Below, piece by piece: positions 10,950 through 24,500 of a DNA stretch of 64,000 bases. The position numbers and the translations under genes were made by a program. The stretch's first letter is position 1. Every line of letters starts with the position of its first letter. A model generated the notes under the pieces. The model saw only the letters and a list, made by a program, of their open reading frames with translations. It was not told the DNA's origin and ran no database searches. Location: assembly GCA_946807835.1 (NCBI GenBank), contig OX327711.1:17705501-17769500 (forward strand), written 5' to 3'. The stretch is from Ailanthus altissimus (Eukaryota; Streptophyta; Magnoliopsida; Sapindales; Simaroubaceae).

Positions 10950-12486
10950 CTTTTCTTCTAAAAATCTTCACAAAAAAAGAGATCTAACTGCACCAAAAAT
11001 AACCAGAGAGAATTGATTGTAATTAACAGAAGAAGATATTGAAAGACCCAAGTGTGATGTGATGAAGAATGACGAGTCTTGAATGGATATTTATAATGAA
11101 AAGGTCAGGCTGACGCGACAACGTGGCAACTTTATCCAAGAACTCGAAATTCGATGCTTGGGATACACGTAGGTTTTAGATATAATTATAGTTTTTAAGA
11201 CCGTCTTTGTTTGATTAAAATAAAAGCGTGTGTCTTAGTTTAGTTAGTTGGTCAGGGGATCTTATCCAAAGTGAAAGTGACAGTGATCTGACTCAGCAAA
11301 TACTTCTTGTCCGTAACTTTCTTCACTTTATTGGTTGGATCCAAATTCTTTCTTTTGCGTACACGTGGTGGTTGAGTCAACTGCTAACATCCCCAAACAT
11401 AAAGTTGTAAATCCTTCTCAATCTCATATGACTCAAATTCGAACTCTAATCTATTGTATTATCTCAAATGATTTTAATGTTAAACTAATTATAGTAAAAA
11501 AAAATTTATCCATTAAACTATTTTTTTATACAAATTTTTTTTAATATCACTTTCTAACTATTACACAACACCACCGTAAGATATTGAATGTGAAGATAAA
11601 AAAATCGGAATATGTAAATATCGTAAAGTTACGATCTCGTAGTTTATTGGTAACACTTCCATCATATTACTATTAAAAATTTGTAACTGGAACCCTTGGA
11701 GGCTAGCGAATGCGCAGCCAAAAAGGAGAAAGAAAGGTACTTTTATCTAAATCAATTAATAATCACAAAAATTATCATTAGCATCAAAGATAAAGTTGTA
11801 ACATTGTATACATTTTCAAAATTCCATAATAGAAAATTATTTGGTTACATACCCCCAAAACTAACGAAATATATTTTCGATATTCGAGTTCTAAGATGAA
11901 AAATGTATGGAGAAAAATGAGATGGTTGAACTTGAAGTTGCTATAAATTCCAAAGCGGCAGAATTACACTCTGAACCCTGGCGTTGTTCAAATTGGAAGG
12001 AGAAAGTCCATTTATATTCATAACACACACCTCGAACATGCACTTAGCGTCTCAAGTGCACAAAATTTTACTCGCATTATTGGTTCATTTCTGGGTCCGA
12101 GAATTCACGGTGCCTAAAATATAGCTGACAAATCACACCATCCGCTGAGCCATATGAAGAAATATTCAAACATGAAAACCCAAGGTACTTCATTAACATT
12201 TGACAAACTTTGCTAATCCATTTGCCTTACAAGCGCCAACTAAGTTTTTTTAGAAGCATAGAATTTCGAGTTTCCGGATAATGTTGCCACGTTCTCACGT
12301 CTGTCTCAGCGTTTTCTTTTTCTTTTCACTATAATTATTCCGTTGAAGACCCAACTTTCTCCATCGATCCCACTTGGTCTTTAGTCTTCTTCTGTTGGTT
12401 ACAAACAATCGAAACTTCTCTGGTTATATTTGGCTTATTAATCTCTTTCTGAAGATATTTTCTTGTCAGAAATTTCAGAAGAAAAT
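10950..12486. promoter_or_regulatory. Divergent promoter region between the two AILP paralogues
   Basis: This 1.5-kb gap separates the two start codons. On the copy A side are a TATAAATA (minus, 11088-11095), an ABRE-like ACGTGGC (11121-11127) and a palindromic G-box CACGTG (11362-11367). Such boxes are bound by bZIP/bHLH factors and suit ABA or stress control, which is inference here. The middle is AT-rich without obvious coding. The copy B side is pyrimidine-rich just upstream of 12487. Confidence 0.5.
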
Positions 12487-13550
12487 ATGTTGGCAATATT
12501 CAACGAAGGATTGGTGAATCCGCCACGGGAGCTGCATAGCCCTGCTTCCGTGCGCTCATCGACAAAGCCTAAGTACCCAGAACAAATCTTGAAGGACTTT
12601 TTATCTTCTCAGCCTTGTAATAATGCATTTTCAATCAACTTTGGAAATGCAGCTTCCCTTGCCTATGTTCCACCACAAAACGCTTACCCCATTTCTCCAA
12701 GGTACATATATTTTTTCTTGAGAGAGTGGTCTTATGGTCTCTTAGTGTAAGAGATCGTTAATTTTTTACGTGATTTGGTCATTATTGTTAACCCAATTGT
12801 GTAATTGCAGGTTGTTTTGTGGGTTAGATGACATATATTGCATGTTCTTGGGGAGCTTGAACAACCTAAGCAACCTCAACAAACAGTACGGCCTATCAAA
12901 ATGCAGTAATGAGGCCATGTTTGTTATCGAAGCTTACCGGACCCTCCGTGACCGCGGCCCATACCCGGCCCATCAGGTCCTCCGAGATCTTGAAGGCAGC
13001 TTCGGTTTTGTGCTTCATGATAGCAAGGCTGGAAGTGTCTTTGCTGCTCTGGTAAGTCCCAAAAGTCTTCTCGAATGAAGCTCTAAAAGCATGCAAGATG
13101 CTTTTGCATTGTTAAATGAAGTTGTATTTCTCACATTTATGCTGTGCAGGGTGCAAATGAAGAAGTGAGACTCTATTGGGGTATTGCAGCTGATGGGTCA
13201 GTGGTCATTTCTGATAATTTGGAGGTCATCAAAGCAAGTTGTGCGAAATCTTTTGCACCGTTTCCAATTGGTATGCAAGTTTTTTTAAACTTGTTCTTAT
13301 TAGAAAAGCTGAGGATTTTGCTAACAATAATTTGATGGGTGCAAACACAAATGCAGGTTGCATGTTTCACAGTGAGCAAGGGCTGACGAGCTATGAGCAT
13401 CCAACGCGTAAGATGAAGGCAATGCCTAGAATCGACAGCGAGGGTGCAATGTGCGGGGCTAACTTCAAGGTAGATGTTCAATCCAGGATGACAAGCATGC
13501 CACGTGTCGGTAGCGAAGCTAATTGGGCATTATCCGGCTCCCATCTCTAA
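12487..13550 (+). CDS. Aluminium-induced / stem-specific TSJT1-like protein, copy B
   Basis: Four plus-strand exons: 12487-12701, 12811-13051, 13150-13270 and 13357-13550, 771 nt in all (256 residues). Exons 2 and 3 have exactly the lengths of copy A (241 and 121 nt) with the same phases. The ATG at 12487 is chosen because copy A starts at the same residue; in-frame sequence upstream lacks an ATG. YGL and LRDR motifs are present, with a Cys after LSK where copy A has Gly. The C-terminus is five residues shorter (SGSHL). Similarity continues through introns and the 3' UTR, where both copies keep an AATAAA (13731-13736 here), so the whole transcription unit was duplicated in inverted orientation. 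Confidence 0.93.
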
Positions 13551-13739
13551 CATTAATTATAAGATCCGCATGTATGAACATTACAATAGGTTAAACCCCT
13601 TCTTCCATTTTCTTTTTCTTTTTCTTGTTTTTGTCTTTGGTCTTCAGAGTCTCTGTGACTCTGAATGTATTTCCGAAAACTCAGCATGAACATTTGAATT
13701 GTATCAATGTTCTGCTCTGCACATATCCTGAATAAAGAT

Positions 13740-15242
13740 GTTTAAAGACTCAAGTTCAAGTCTCTATCTAAAATGGCTCTTGTTTACTTGAATTTCTATC
13801 ACAATTCAAACTGGGTTTGTGATTAGAGATTTGCAGGGGAGTCCTCGCTCCTACAATTGCCGGTTCCTTTGCAGGTCGTGTTCTGTTTCTACTTTTCATT
13901 TAATAAGAAAGACTTGGTAGGAACGGTTTCAATAGAATCATTTAATAATAGCATGATATATATTTAAATTTTATAGATTGGGCACGTGAGGGGACAACCA
14001 TCATACATAAGTTTTTCTTCATATTAATATTATGTTAAAATTAAAGTAAGATGGCATTCTAAATATTTAATAACATGTGACTTTGTATATTGTGTGACTT
14101 TGTATATTGTTGAGTTGAGAAGTATTAACATTAGTTGTAAGTTGTTGATTGAGCTCTTCAAAGTCTCACTTTTTTATTTGAGTTCGATCTCTCCTTTCTT
14201 TAAATAGTGTATGATATATAATTATATTATAATTCTCTTCAAAAAAAATATATATATATTAGTGGTAAGTTCTTATTCATTAAATACTTATCTATAATTT
14301 TAATTTTTTGTGCTTATCACAATTGCATTTGTATTTATTATTATAAAAAAAAACATGATTAATTTAAAACATAACAAACTAGTACTACTCTTAACAGCAG
14401 TACTCTAACAAATTTATCAGAAAAATGCTATTTTGATTTGTAATTCTATAAATATATATTAACTTAGTCTTTATTTTTTTAAGATATATCAGATTTAGTG
14501 ATATTTTTTATAATTTTTTATTATTATTTTTATCCATAAATATTATAATTTTCGTCCTTTTAAGGATTAATATGATATATATTGAATAAGTGAAAATTAA
14601 ATTAATATATATCTGTAAAATTAAGAATCAAAATAATATTTTTTTCAAAAGAAAAAAATGATTAATATAGTATATATTAAATAAGTGAGAACTAAATTGG
14701 TATATATTTATAAAATTAAAAATTAAAATAATATTTTTTTGCAAAAAAAAAAAAAAAGAGAGAGAGAGAACAAGATTAGATGCTATGGTGGTTAATCTTA
14801 TCGTCATTTTCATTTTGAGTATAAATTTCATTTAAAGCTAAAACCACATCATTTTAGCTTCATCCGCTTCATTTATAAGCGTTGTCGATGTCGATATAAT
14901 AGCAATTCCTATATGTCACTGCCTAATTAAAAACAGAGTAATAGTTAATACTAACTTGTAACATTTTATAAATTTTAACGTTCTATGGCACAACACGTTT
15001 CGTTACAAGTCCTATTAATCAACGTTTGATATGACAACTACTCGCCAACATAGTAACAATTTGTTCAATCAAGATGATTGAGAAAATTATATCGCTTATG
15101 TTTAATTAAAGTAATTTAAAAATGGTGCAAATTAAAACCTTAAACCATTATCGTGTTCAACTAGAACCCCAAAAGGCCGTTCATATTTACAACAAACTTC
15201 AAATATTTACTTACTTTTTCGGTACGTTAATTAAATTAGTTA
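13740..15242. repeat. AT-rich intergenic sequence with a 95-bp tandem pair
   Basis: There is no supported gene. Two ~95-bp units begin near 14566 and 14661, each starting ATTAATAT and ending AATAATATTTTTTT, followed by an A-run and a short (GA)n at 14757-14769. Confidence 0.6.
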
Positions 15243-18200
15243 TAGAGGTATTAATTAGATGGGTTATATATATCGTACCGGTATTGTCTATTAAATTTCA
15301 GTCCAAACACGACAGTTTGAACCGTGACCTAAGACAGTTCATTGGCATAGACCTTTGTTGGGCTAGGTCATACCAGCATGGTAGGTCCAATGGACCGTTG
15401 TTTCTTTTTTTTTTTCTAAATTTTTAAGAAAATAAAAAATTTAAAAATTGCCTACAGATTTCATTGCAGGTCTATAGCTTTTACATTAATAAAAAAAAAT
15501 TTAAAAGACCATTTGATCAACAATTTTGTGACCGCGTATGCCTATAAAATGGTGCCTATAATTTCTTCCGAATGCCAAATTATTTTCAACTCTTTCAATT
15601 CAATTTCAATTTTTTTTAATTTTTTTTTAAATTATTTTAACTCTCATTAAAAATTATAATTTTTCAAATTATTTTTCTATTTTTTAATTTTTATTTATCC
15701 AATTATAAATTCTCAACACATTTAAAAAACAATTTAATACTATTTATAAATTTCATACAATGTCAAATTTTAATACTACAAGCGAATTTAAGAAAATTTC
15801 AATGCCATCATAAATTTTTAATAGTCAATCTACTTTTACAACTGAAAATGTTAAAAATATTAAAAAATCAAAAAGAGGTCGAATGTCAAATATTTATAAT
15901 TATTTTACATTGTAGACTAATACAGTTTCTAAAAAACTTTTAAAAAAAAATTATTTATAAATTTTGTGGTAAAATTTTAAAAGACAAAAATGCAAGTGGC
16001 AATAGGCATTTGAATCGACTTGCCAAGGTATATTTCTAAAAATATGGTCCAAATGAGCCAACTTAAATTAAACTTGTCTAAAATACTCTCGAAAAAAATA
16101 ATTTTGCATTCCACTATAATTAACAGTTCATGAGTACTAAATTTGCTAAATACGTTACAACTAATAAATAACTTCTCTCATTCACTGAAGATAAAAAGTA
16201 TGAAAATTTTATGAAATGGTATATTCAACCCAACTTCTCTTGTGTTCTAATAAATGATATTTTCATTATATATCATCAAACTAAATAAGAACTAATTGAT
16301 GAAATCTCATAATTTAAAGGAGTGTTTGTTGTTATTTCTAATTGTTGAACATGTGTCGATAATTTAAGATATATGTGTCACATTGTATTGTATTGATAAT
16401 GAATGATTTTGCAAAAACAAATTACTTTTTGGGAATTGAAACATCCACACACAACTAAAAAAAAAAATTATTTCTCTATTGAATTTTTTAGAGAATTTTA
16501 AATTGTTGACAAATTTATTAGTATTACTTCTAATAATGCAAGAACAAATACTACTGCTATAGATTTATTTTTAAATTCAAATAACAAATGTGTGTGGTTC
16601 TATTTTTTTCATTTGAGGTAATTTTGTCATATTCTTAATTTAATTGTTTAAGATGGTTTGAATATAATTAGTTTTTATATTGAAAAAATTAGAGAAGCAA
16701 TAAAATATATTGTTTCATCATCTTCAACAAGAATTTAAAGCTGTGTTGAGTAATTGTGAAATGGATCGTAAAAGATTTAAAAATGATGTGAAAACTCACT
16801 TGAATATTACATATATGATGGTAAAATCTTGTGTGAATTTTAGTGATTATATAATATATTATTATAATGATTAATTGAAAGAATCTATACTACAAGAATT
16901 TTTTATTAGAAAATTATATTTTACTATATGAATTTTTTTGAAAATATATAATAATGTCACATTAGCATTTTCACGTGTGTATTAACCTTCATTTTATATT
17001 GCTTTGACTCATATATATAAAATTAGTTATATTTTTATTAAATATAGAGATAATCCTATATTTTCTAATATTTACATTATTATGGAGATTAAATTCTAAA
17101 AATATTGAAAAAAAATTTTTATGTTATTTATTTGTACAGTTATAATGAATTCCAAAATTAATTAGTTTAGTGTAAAAGTTTTAATTATTAAGATTTTAAA
17201 AAAATTAAACTCTATATTTTCTTATAATTTTGACCAAATTTATCATTTTATCACATAATTATTTATTTTTTTATAAAAATAAACTTGAATCGGCTATTGC
17301 TATAGAATAAACAAATGAACAACTTGTTTATAATCAAGCTACTTAAACTATTTTGTCTTATCTTAGACTATTTTGTTAAAAGGTAAAAGAAATGTTGGTT
17401 CTACTTATAGTATTTATAGTGCTTTTGAATTGAAATTTTTTATTAATACTGACTTCTCTTCTATGTTGAATACACAATAATAAAGAAAATTTGATATTTT
17501 GTTATGGTGAAAATCAAACAAAAATATTAACCCTATATTATCCATTATGACTCAAAATCTATTAACACCTCTAGTGTCTACCATAGCATTGAAATATATT
17601 CTTAGTGTATAAGGCAAGATATTAAACGAAAAGCGATTAAAATTAGCATTAAAAACTTTAAAAGTTTTAATGTGTATAAAAGATTAAAAAAAATATAAAA
17701 GACCAAAAGAAAATTTTGTAATACATAATCAATAATTTTTAGAATTTTAAAATTTGATCATTAAAATTTTAAAATATAAATTTATAATTTATTAGAAAAA
17801 AAAGTGATAAATTTACAAATAATAAATAGTTTAATAGATGATAATCTAATTGGGATATATTATAATTATAGTGATGTAAATTTAATAATTTATTTTCTAT
17901 TTGTATCCAATAATTTTAAATTTAAAATAATATCAAAAAAATTTCCTTAATAAAATTACAATTTCAAATATGCTTATAACATAATTCCAATCCAATATAA
18001 TTTAGTTGTTATTACAATTAATAATTTTAATTATTATTATAATATTTATAATTACAATTAAAATATTATAAAAATAATTATAAATATTTAAAAATAATAA
18101 TTAAAAGATTTAAACAAAATTAAAAATTAAAAAAATAGGCACAACCCGTGTACCATGCTGAGCCCGTAATGAACCGTGCCTAGCATAATCTATCATGAAC

Positions 18201-18309
18201 TTATGCCGACACAGTCCCATAGACCTAGATGGCTATCCAACAAGGCACAACTACTTGGGTATGCCAACCCACGGCATGCTACAAAATGCAAGGCCATTTA
18301 CCACCTCTA
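15243..18309 (+). mobile_element. Degenerate hAT-superfamily transposon
   Basis: The left end reads TAGAGGTATTAATTAGATGGG. The right end, reverse-complemented, reads TAGAGGTGGTAAATGGCC. TAGAGGTGG-type ends are typical of plant hAT elements. Flanking octamers are ATTAGTTA (15235-15242) and GTCAGCCA (18310-18317); all four mismatches are C-to-T or G-to-A type, consistent with a decayed 8-bp target duplication. Subterminal blocks rich in pyrimidine GCC/GTGCC-like words (15300-15400 and 18140-18280) contrast with the AT-rich middle. A broken transposase lies inside. Confidence 0.7.
15860..17640 (+). pseudogene. hAT transposase remnant (BED finger to dimerisation domain)
   Basis: Fragments in changing frames follow hAT transposase order. 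A BED zinc finger appears near 15870-16030 (C-G-K-I-L-K-D...N-R-H-L-N-R). A catalytic-domain stretch ending in F-W-E-L-K-H-P-H lies near 16360-16460, and a segment like IREAIKYIVSSSS near 16690. The C-terminal dimerisation motif, F-D-I-L-L-W followed by PILSIMTQNLLTPLVST, is near 17490-17590. Numerous stops and frameshifts make it non-coding. hAT transposases cut and paste DNA through an RNase H-like DDE domain. Confidence 0.8.
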
Positions 18310-18513
18310 GTCAGCCACAGAAGCAAAATAGAAACGTGAAACGAGTTAAAAGTAATTTATCAAAAAATCTTTGCTGCCCATTTACCTTACAAGCACCTAT
18401 AAGTTCATTCAGAAAGTAAACGTTATACAACTGACTGAATACTTTACATTATGAACTTGTATTTTAAAAATATGTTTTTAATAAATTAATAGTACATAAT
18501 GCCCATTGCTATT

Positions 18514-21500
18514 TCATGCACTATAATCTCTGTGGTAATATTTGTCTTCCGGGTAATAGAAAGCTTTCACCATATTCCCTCCAAACTTCCTGCCATTTAG
18601 TGCATTTTTTGCAGTGGCACAACCAGTAACGTCGTAATATTCCAAGAACACCTGCAAGTAAAAACAATATGTTGGGCATTGAGTATCAGGGCAATGTGCT
18701 TCAAACTTTATACATCTACAGTAATCAGAGTCTACAGCCCACATAATTGTCTCTCAATTCCCCTTTTTCTGTGCTTAGCTGGTACTGACAGATTATCTCC
18801 GTGTTCAAATGTAGCAACCGATCAGACAAATTAATGGTACCGCAAGACATCTTGCAAATGACCAGGCACTAATACCGAAATAACCCTCCTATAAAGTTCC
18901 AAGTATTTTTTCTTTTTGGAAAATAAGTAGGGCAAACATTCAACATTATGAGGTCCAACCAATGATCTAAATGTTGTATGCAGCACAAAAAGAAAAAATT
19001 ACCTTTCCAACACCTGGCATCTGGTCTCCATTTGGATCTGGCCGAGGAATAACAACATTCACCAAGGTTCCTAATTATTCCACCAAAGTAAATGAATATC
19101 TGATATCGCTACTAAAGAAGATAAAATGAACCGAACAAAAAATTTAATATCATTCCACCAAGTTCATTAATTTTGCACACATAGCAATCATGCCAGCAGT
19201 TATAGGAGTGACAGCACCATAAACTTAGGGTTGGATCCCACATAATTAAAAAAAGCAGGCAGCCACGTCTAATTGGTTTTTTGCGGAGGCATGCAAGTGG
19301 TTTGTATAGGAAAATGCATTTTGTGCGTGTGAATAGGAAAGATTGGAATGTAGTTGAGAAATTGTAATTTTATAAATAACAGAGGAATGTTTTACAAGAC
19401 TCTTTTGGAGGGGCTTTCTTTGTTATTTTCTTGGCCTTTTAACCATATATTTTCACCACTTTACCAAGGCCTCAATTTAACTAATTTTTACCACAATTTT
19501 CAACTAACTCTAGACAATTGCACATTATTGCAAATTTTTACACTTATTCCTCACTATTGAAGATTTTTTTAAGTTTTGATAATTTTTTTATTTTGGATTT
19601 TTATCTGCTAGAAAGTGCATTAATTTCAACACTCCTTTGCCCATTGTTGTAATGTAACAGCAACACATCCAGACATAATGCAAGCTAGCCTTCTATCAAG
19701 ATTCATGCAGGAACCATCCCAAGTCCACTATGGAGCAGCAAAGCAGAACTCAAATATCCGTAAGGCACAATGGATTATGGGATATGGTACAAGTCTACTC
19801 CAAATTCAAGACTAATAAGATATACTAATAGAGACCAAGTTGGATCAGTTGATGATACATCAGGCTACACTTTCACCATCAGGTCTGGCATGCACTCATG
19901 GTCATCAAAGAAACTAGCAACAATAGCACAATCATCAGTTGAAGCAATGAATATGGCAACAAGAAGTTTAGTATGTCAAGCAATATGACTGAGAAAAATA
20001 TTTGAAGATATGGGAGAGAAGCAAAATGAAGCTACAAAAGTGTTCATCAACAATAGCAATGAAAAGATATCTTGTGTTTCATTTTTCATAGTAAGACAAA
20101 ACACATAGCTATCAAACATCACTTCTTGAGAGAAGTTTCAACAAATGTAGAGATCAAGCTCAAGTACTATAGAATCGGAGAACCAATTGCAAACATTTTC
20201 ACTAATGCGCTCCCAAAGCCAAGATTCGAACTACTATGAGATATGTTGCAGTACAACGAAAGTGCACAGAGTATTGAAATTAATGCAGTTTCTTGAAGAT
20301 AAAAAGGCTAAATTAAAAATTATCAAAATCTAGAAAAATTTGAAATAATTAGGAGATTTGTGGAAAAATCTACAACAATGTAGAACTGTGTAGAGTTAGT
20401 TGAAAATTGTAGTTAAAATAAGTTTAAATTTATGGTCCTAGTAAAACCGTGAAAACTGCAGTTAATAAGATGCAGCAAAGTCAGTTTGTTGAAGTATAAA
20501 AATGGGGGCAAGGCTTACATTTGGAGTAAGTGAAGAAAACATCAATAAACCCCCTTGAAACACAGTCTTGTAAAACCCTTCCTTTCTTTTAATAAAATTA
20601 CACCTTCTCATATACTTTGTAACCTTTCCTATTCACACCGCAAAATATATTTTCCTGTAAAAATCATGACATACCTAACCCACAAATAACCAATTAAATA
20701 CAAACACTATATAGCAGCACTATCAATGACAAATTAATTTTATAATAATTAATCAGGCATATGATGCACTCTGTGTATCACTACTAATATCACTATTATT
20801 ACATTCCAATTTGCTCATTTCTCACATTTTACAAATATGATTATTTTTAAACATAGAAGATGAATATATATCTGTATTAGACTTTTTTTCCTTTCTTTTT
20901 GGCTAAGAAATAAGATATCAATGTCTATAGCAGAATATATATTCTATTGCTTAAATTCTCCATATTTCATTACTGCATTGTTCATTAAAGTGGTCCATAC
21001 TCCCCAATGTAACATCTGGTGATATAGCTATCCCCAACCTTCTAAATCTACGTCAACAATGGAGCATTGAAAATGTAAAAGAGTTAAAAGCCGATAGATG
21101 AACTGTTTAGATAAGAAATCCCCAAAATCCATGAGTTCTGTTAATGATAGTAAAGCCAAATTAAATCAGTCCTAAAATGGTTCCTTCTTATGTCAGGAAA
21201 CTGGAAATGAATTGCACAGAGTTACCATCATTTGTTAAAAGAAAGTAATTTTATAGCAGAATAATATGATATCCATGCATACCATATTTACTGCACTCTT
21301 CTCGCATGTCTTCTAATATTTCTTCATACTCTTCATCGTCCGCAAGTGCATCAGCAGTAATTGCCTATATCATAAAGAATGTATCAACTACCAGTCAGTT
21401 ATATGTATCCATCAAATTCAGGGGCAGAATTGTATGGTCTAACTTAATTTTTCCAGCTAGAAATGCCATTTCTAAAACCTATGAGTCTCAATTTGACCTT

Positions 21501-24500
21501 TGAATCAGAAAATAAAAAAGAATTACTCGAGATTATTAGCTTTGGTTCTGAAAATCAACAATTTATTTTCCTTCCTCCTGAACAGAGAATTAAAATATTG
21601 TAGGAGAAGAATCTAACTAGGAAGACTGGAGGAAAAGGGATGTGACTTGAGTACAGGTAAATATACCTCAGTCAAGCATAAAACTTTAGCCGGAGTTTCT
21701 CCAAATAAAGGTGTTGTTCCTCCTGCAGGAAGATTCATGCTACTAGTTTGCAAGACCATCTTCTGAGACAAATATGCATATAGGTGAATGTATCTTAATG
21801 AGAAAATAAAAAATAAAAATAAACAAAAGCAGCACCACACGTTTGAAATACCTGTATAGCAATATGCTGTTGAGCCTGAGCTAATATACTCTCTTGTTCA
21901 GATTTAGACTGCCCACTGCAGTAAAATACCACCAGGTTGTCACAAGGTTTCAAGCATTATATTAATATAAATGGTGATAGCATATCCAGGGATGAATGCA
22001 GATCAAACATACAGCAACAGAAGCGAGATACACACGATAAAACTAAGGGCATGCAGCTGAAAATGAAGAAAATAAAAGCCAGATGTTCAGACTCAAAAAA
22101 TTTCCCCAGTACTCATTCCGAAGTTGAAGAACTAGGATCAACAACACAAGCAAACTGAATTGAATGTACCATGTCGCCAATTTTGGATTGAGAAATTCTC
22201 GGCTATATGAGTCAAACAAGCAGCGCAACAGCTTCCAAACACAAGCAAAGGAAAGGTCCAACTACTTATGACATGTATCCCCCACTAAAATTATATTTCA
22301 GTATTTCAATTTTAGTAAACCATTTTTTTCTCAGAAAACTCTTCCTCCACTAACTTGACAACCATAAAAAAGGAAAGCAATTGAGGGGAAAAGGAAAAGA
22401 ATACAACCAAGCAATCATAGATGGGAACAAAGGCAAAGTGCAGCGAAGAGTCAATGCCATCATCGTCACTCCCAACCTCCATTCTTAAGGAACACATACC
22501 TGGCAGTAGCACGCCGAACAGTTAAAGTTTTATCACCCATTTTTAAGCCATTAAGAGCTGCACATGCTATGTCTGTCACCGTTGGATCCTGGAGTGCTTG
22601 TACATTAGTTGGCCAATTATTGGAAATATGTGCAATTAATGTTAAAATAAGTATGAATATACCGGTCCATACTTATTTGTACATGTGCCATAAAAGGGAA
22701 ACGGCCAGGTTATAAACCATTAATTCAGTGGAAGATAAAAGGAAAGCTCTTATTAAATGTTCGATAGTCAAAGCATGCTTCAAAAGAGAAATGAATATTT
22801 AGGTCACAAACATGCAGTAACCAAGTTGAAGTTCAGAGTTTTTAGCTGTGACTTCATTTACCTGATAGACACAGAAACCATATCCTTTAGAGTTCCCTGT
22901 GTCTCTGTCCTTAACAAGGTCAAAACCTCGAAGAGTCCTACAATAGATTAAGAGGGCCACTAAAATTTGGATTTCATAGTTGATCAAATATATTGGTGAT
23001 GGGTGATCAATGTAAAAGCACAAAAAGAAGCCAGTAAATTTAAGAAGAAAAGAAGTAAAAAAAGGCATGGGAAAATGGCTAAGATTTTGAACCCGTACCC
23101 AAAGGACTCGAGCAACTCCCTTATCTGGGTTTCAGTGAAGTAGTATGGTAATCCACCCACAAAAACACGATCAGGTCCCTCTGCTCCACCAATTGCACTG
23201 TATCATTAAATGAAAAACTAGCAAATCAACAGAGAAGGAAGATTTTTCAATTGCATATCCCATCATGAAGTGCACATGTTCTTATGCCGCTTGATTAAAA
23301 AGGATTAATGAGACTAAAGAAGAATAAAAGTCCTCCCTCTGAGGACTGGAACAATGGGTTGCAACCTATAAACATTCACCTACATACAAATACTAATGCT
23401 GCAATAATGAAAGAAACATTATTTAGACCAATCTTCAAACTAATAATGATGCCAAGTTACCCTGGTGCGAGTCCAACAGCTGCCAAGTTAAGGTGTGCAC
23501 TTGGTTGGCCAGGACCAAGTGCTGCAGCTAATGAAGGATTATAATCGGTAGGTCTTCTTACCCTCACAGCAACTCCCTGGTAAGATCAAAAGGAGAATGT
23601 CAAATAGGAACTAGCAATTCCATAAATCACATGTTATTCAATGCAACCAAACAGTGGATTAAACAAGACATAAGATTGTAGAAAAGTAATTGAAAGGAAT
23701 TAAAACCTCAACCCATTTGCTTATAAGAATGAGATTAATTAAAGAGACAAAGAAATTCGCATGCCTCAAATATTATCCCATCTAATGCCATTGCATTACT
23801 TGCTTCTTCAACAGTTCTCATCTCTACAAATGCAAATTTCTTCTCATGATTGATGTAAACATTCACCACCGCATCCCCTACAAGTTCAAATACTAAATTA
23901 TGCACCACAATCAAATGCAATGTATGAGATGCATTTACATATAGTCATTCAGAGACATAAGCATGTTGGAATACCTGGACCAGCAGAATTTCCTCCAATA
24001 GCAGTCATAACATGGCTAAAGAATGTTGCAATTGTCTGTTTCAAACACAAAAACCATGAATCATGCTTAAAAGAATAGAAGGAAGTTATCCTTCTTTACA
24101 CTGAGGAGAAGTGGAGATCAAATGAAATTATAATCGGAACAATCTCCAAACCAACTCAGCAACTAGGTCATAGAAAAGTCTAAACAAGATATCTTATTAA
24201 GCAACACCATACTGGCTGAAAAACAGAACACTTGGCTTAAGCTGTAAAAATTTTGCAAAAAATAACTAATTCCGTGCATAAGCAAGAAAAACACATTTGC
24301 TCCTTTCTTTTTTATTTGAGATGATAACTTGATGTGAAGTTTACATTACGTATACCCCAAATTGTGAGTATACTAGAAGAATGTGTCATAGTAAATGATA
24401 TAAGTTAAGCAAAGGCCATAAGGGCAACTTCCACCCAAGTGGAAAGTTAAATTCTGCCCAAGAATTTACTGGTAATCCTCAAAGCATGCAAAATACAATA

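Noticed and set aside
12463..12486. Upstream extension of AILP copy B
   Set aside because: The frame has no ATG there, and copy A starts at the residue matching 12487.
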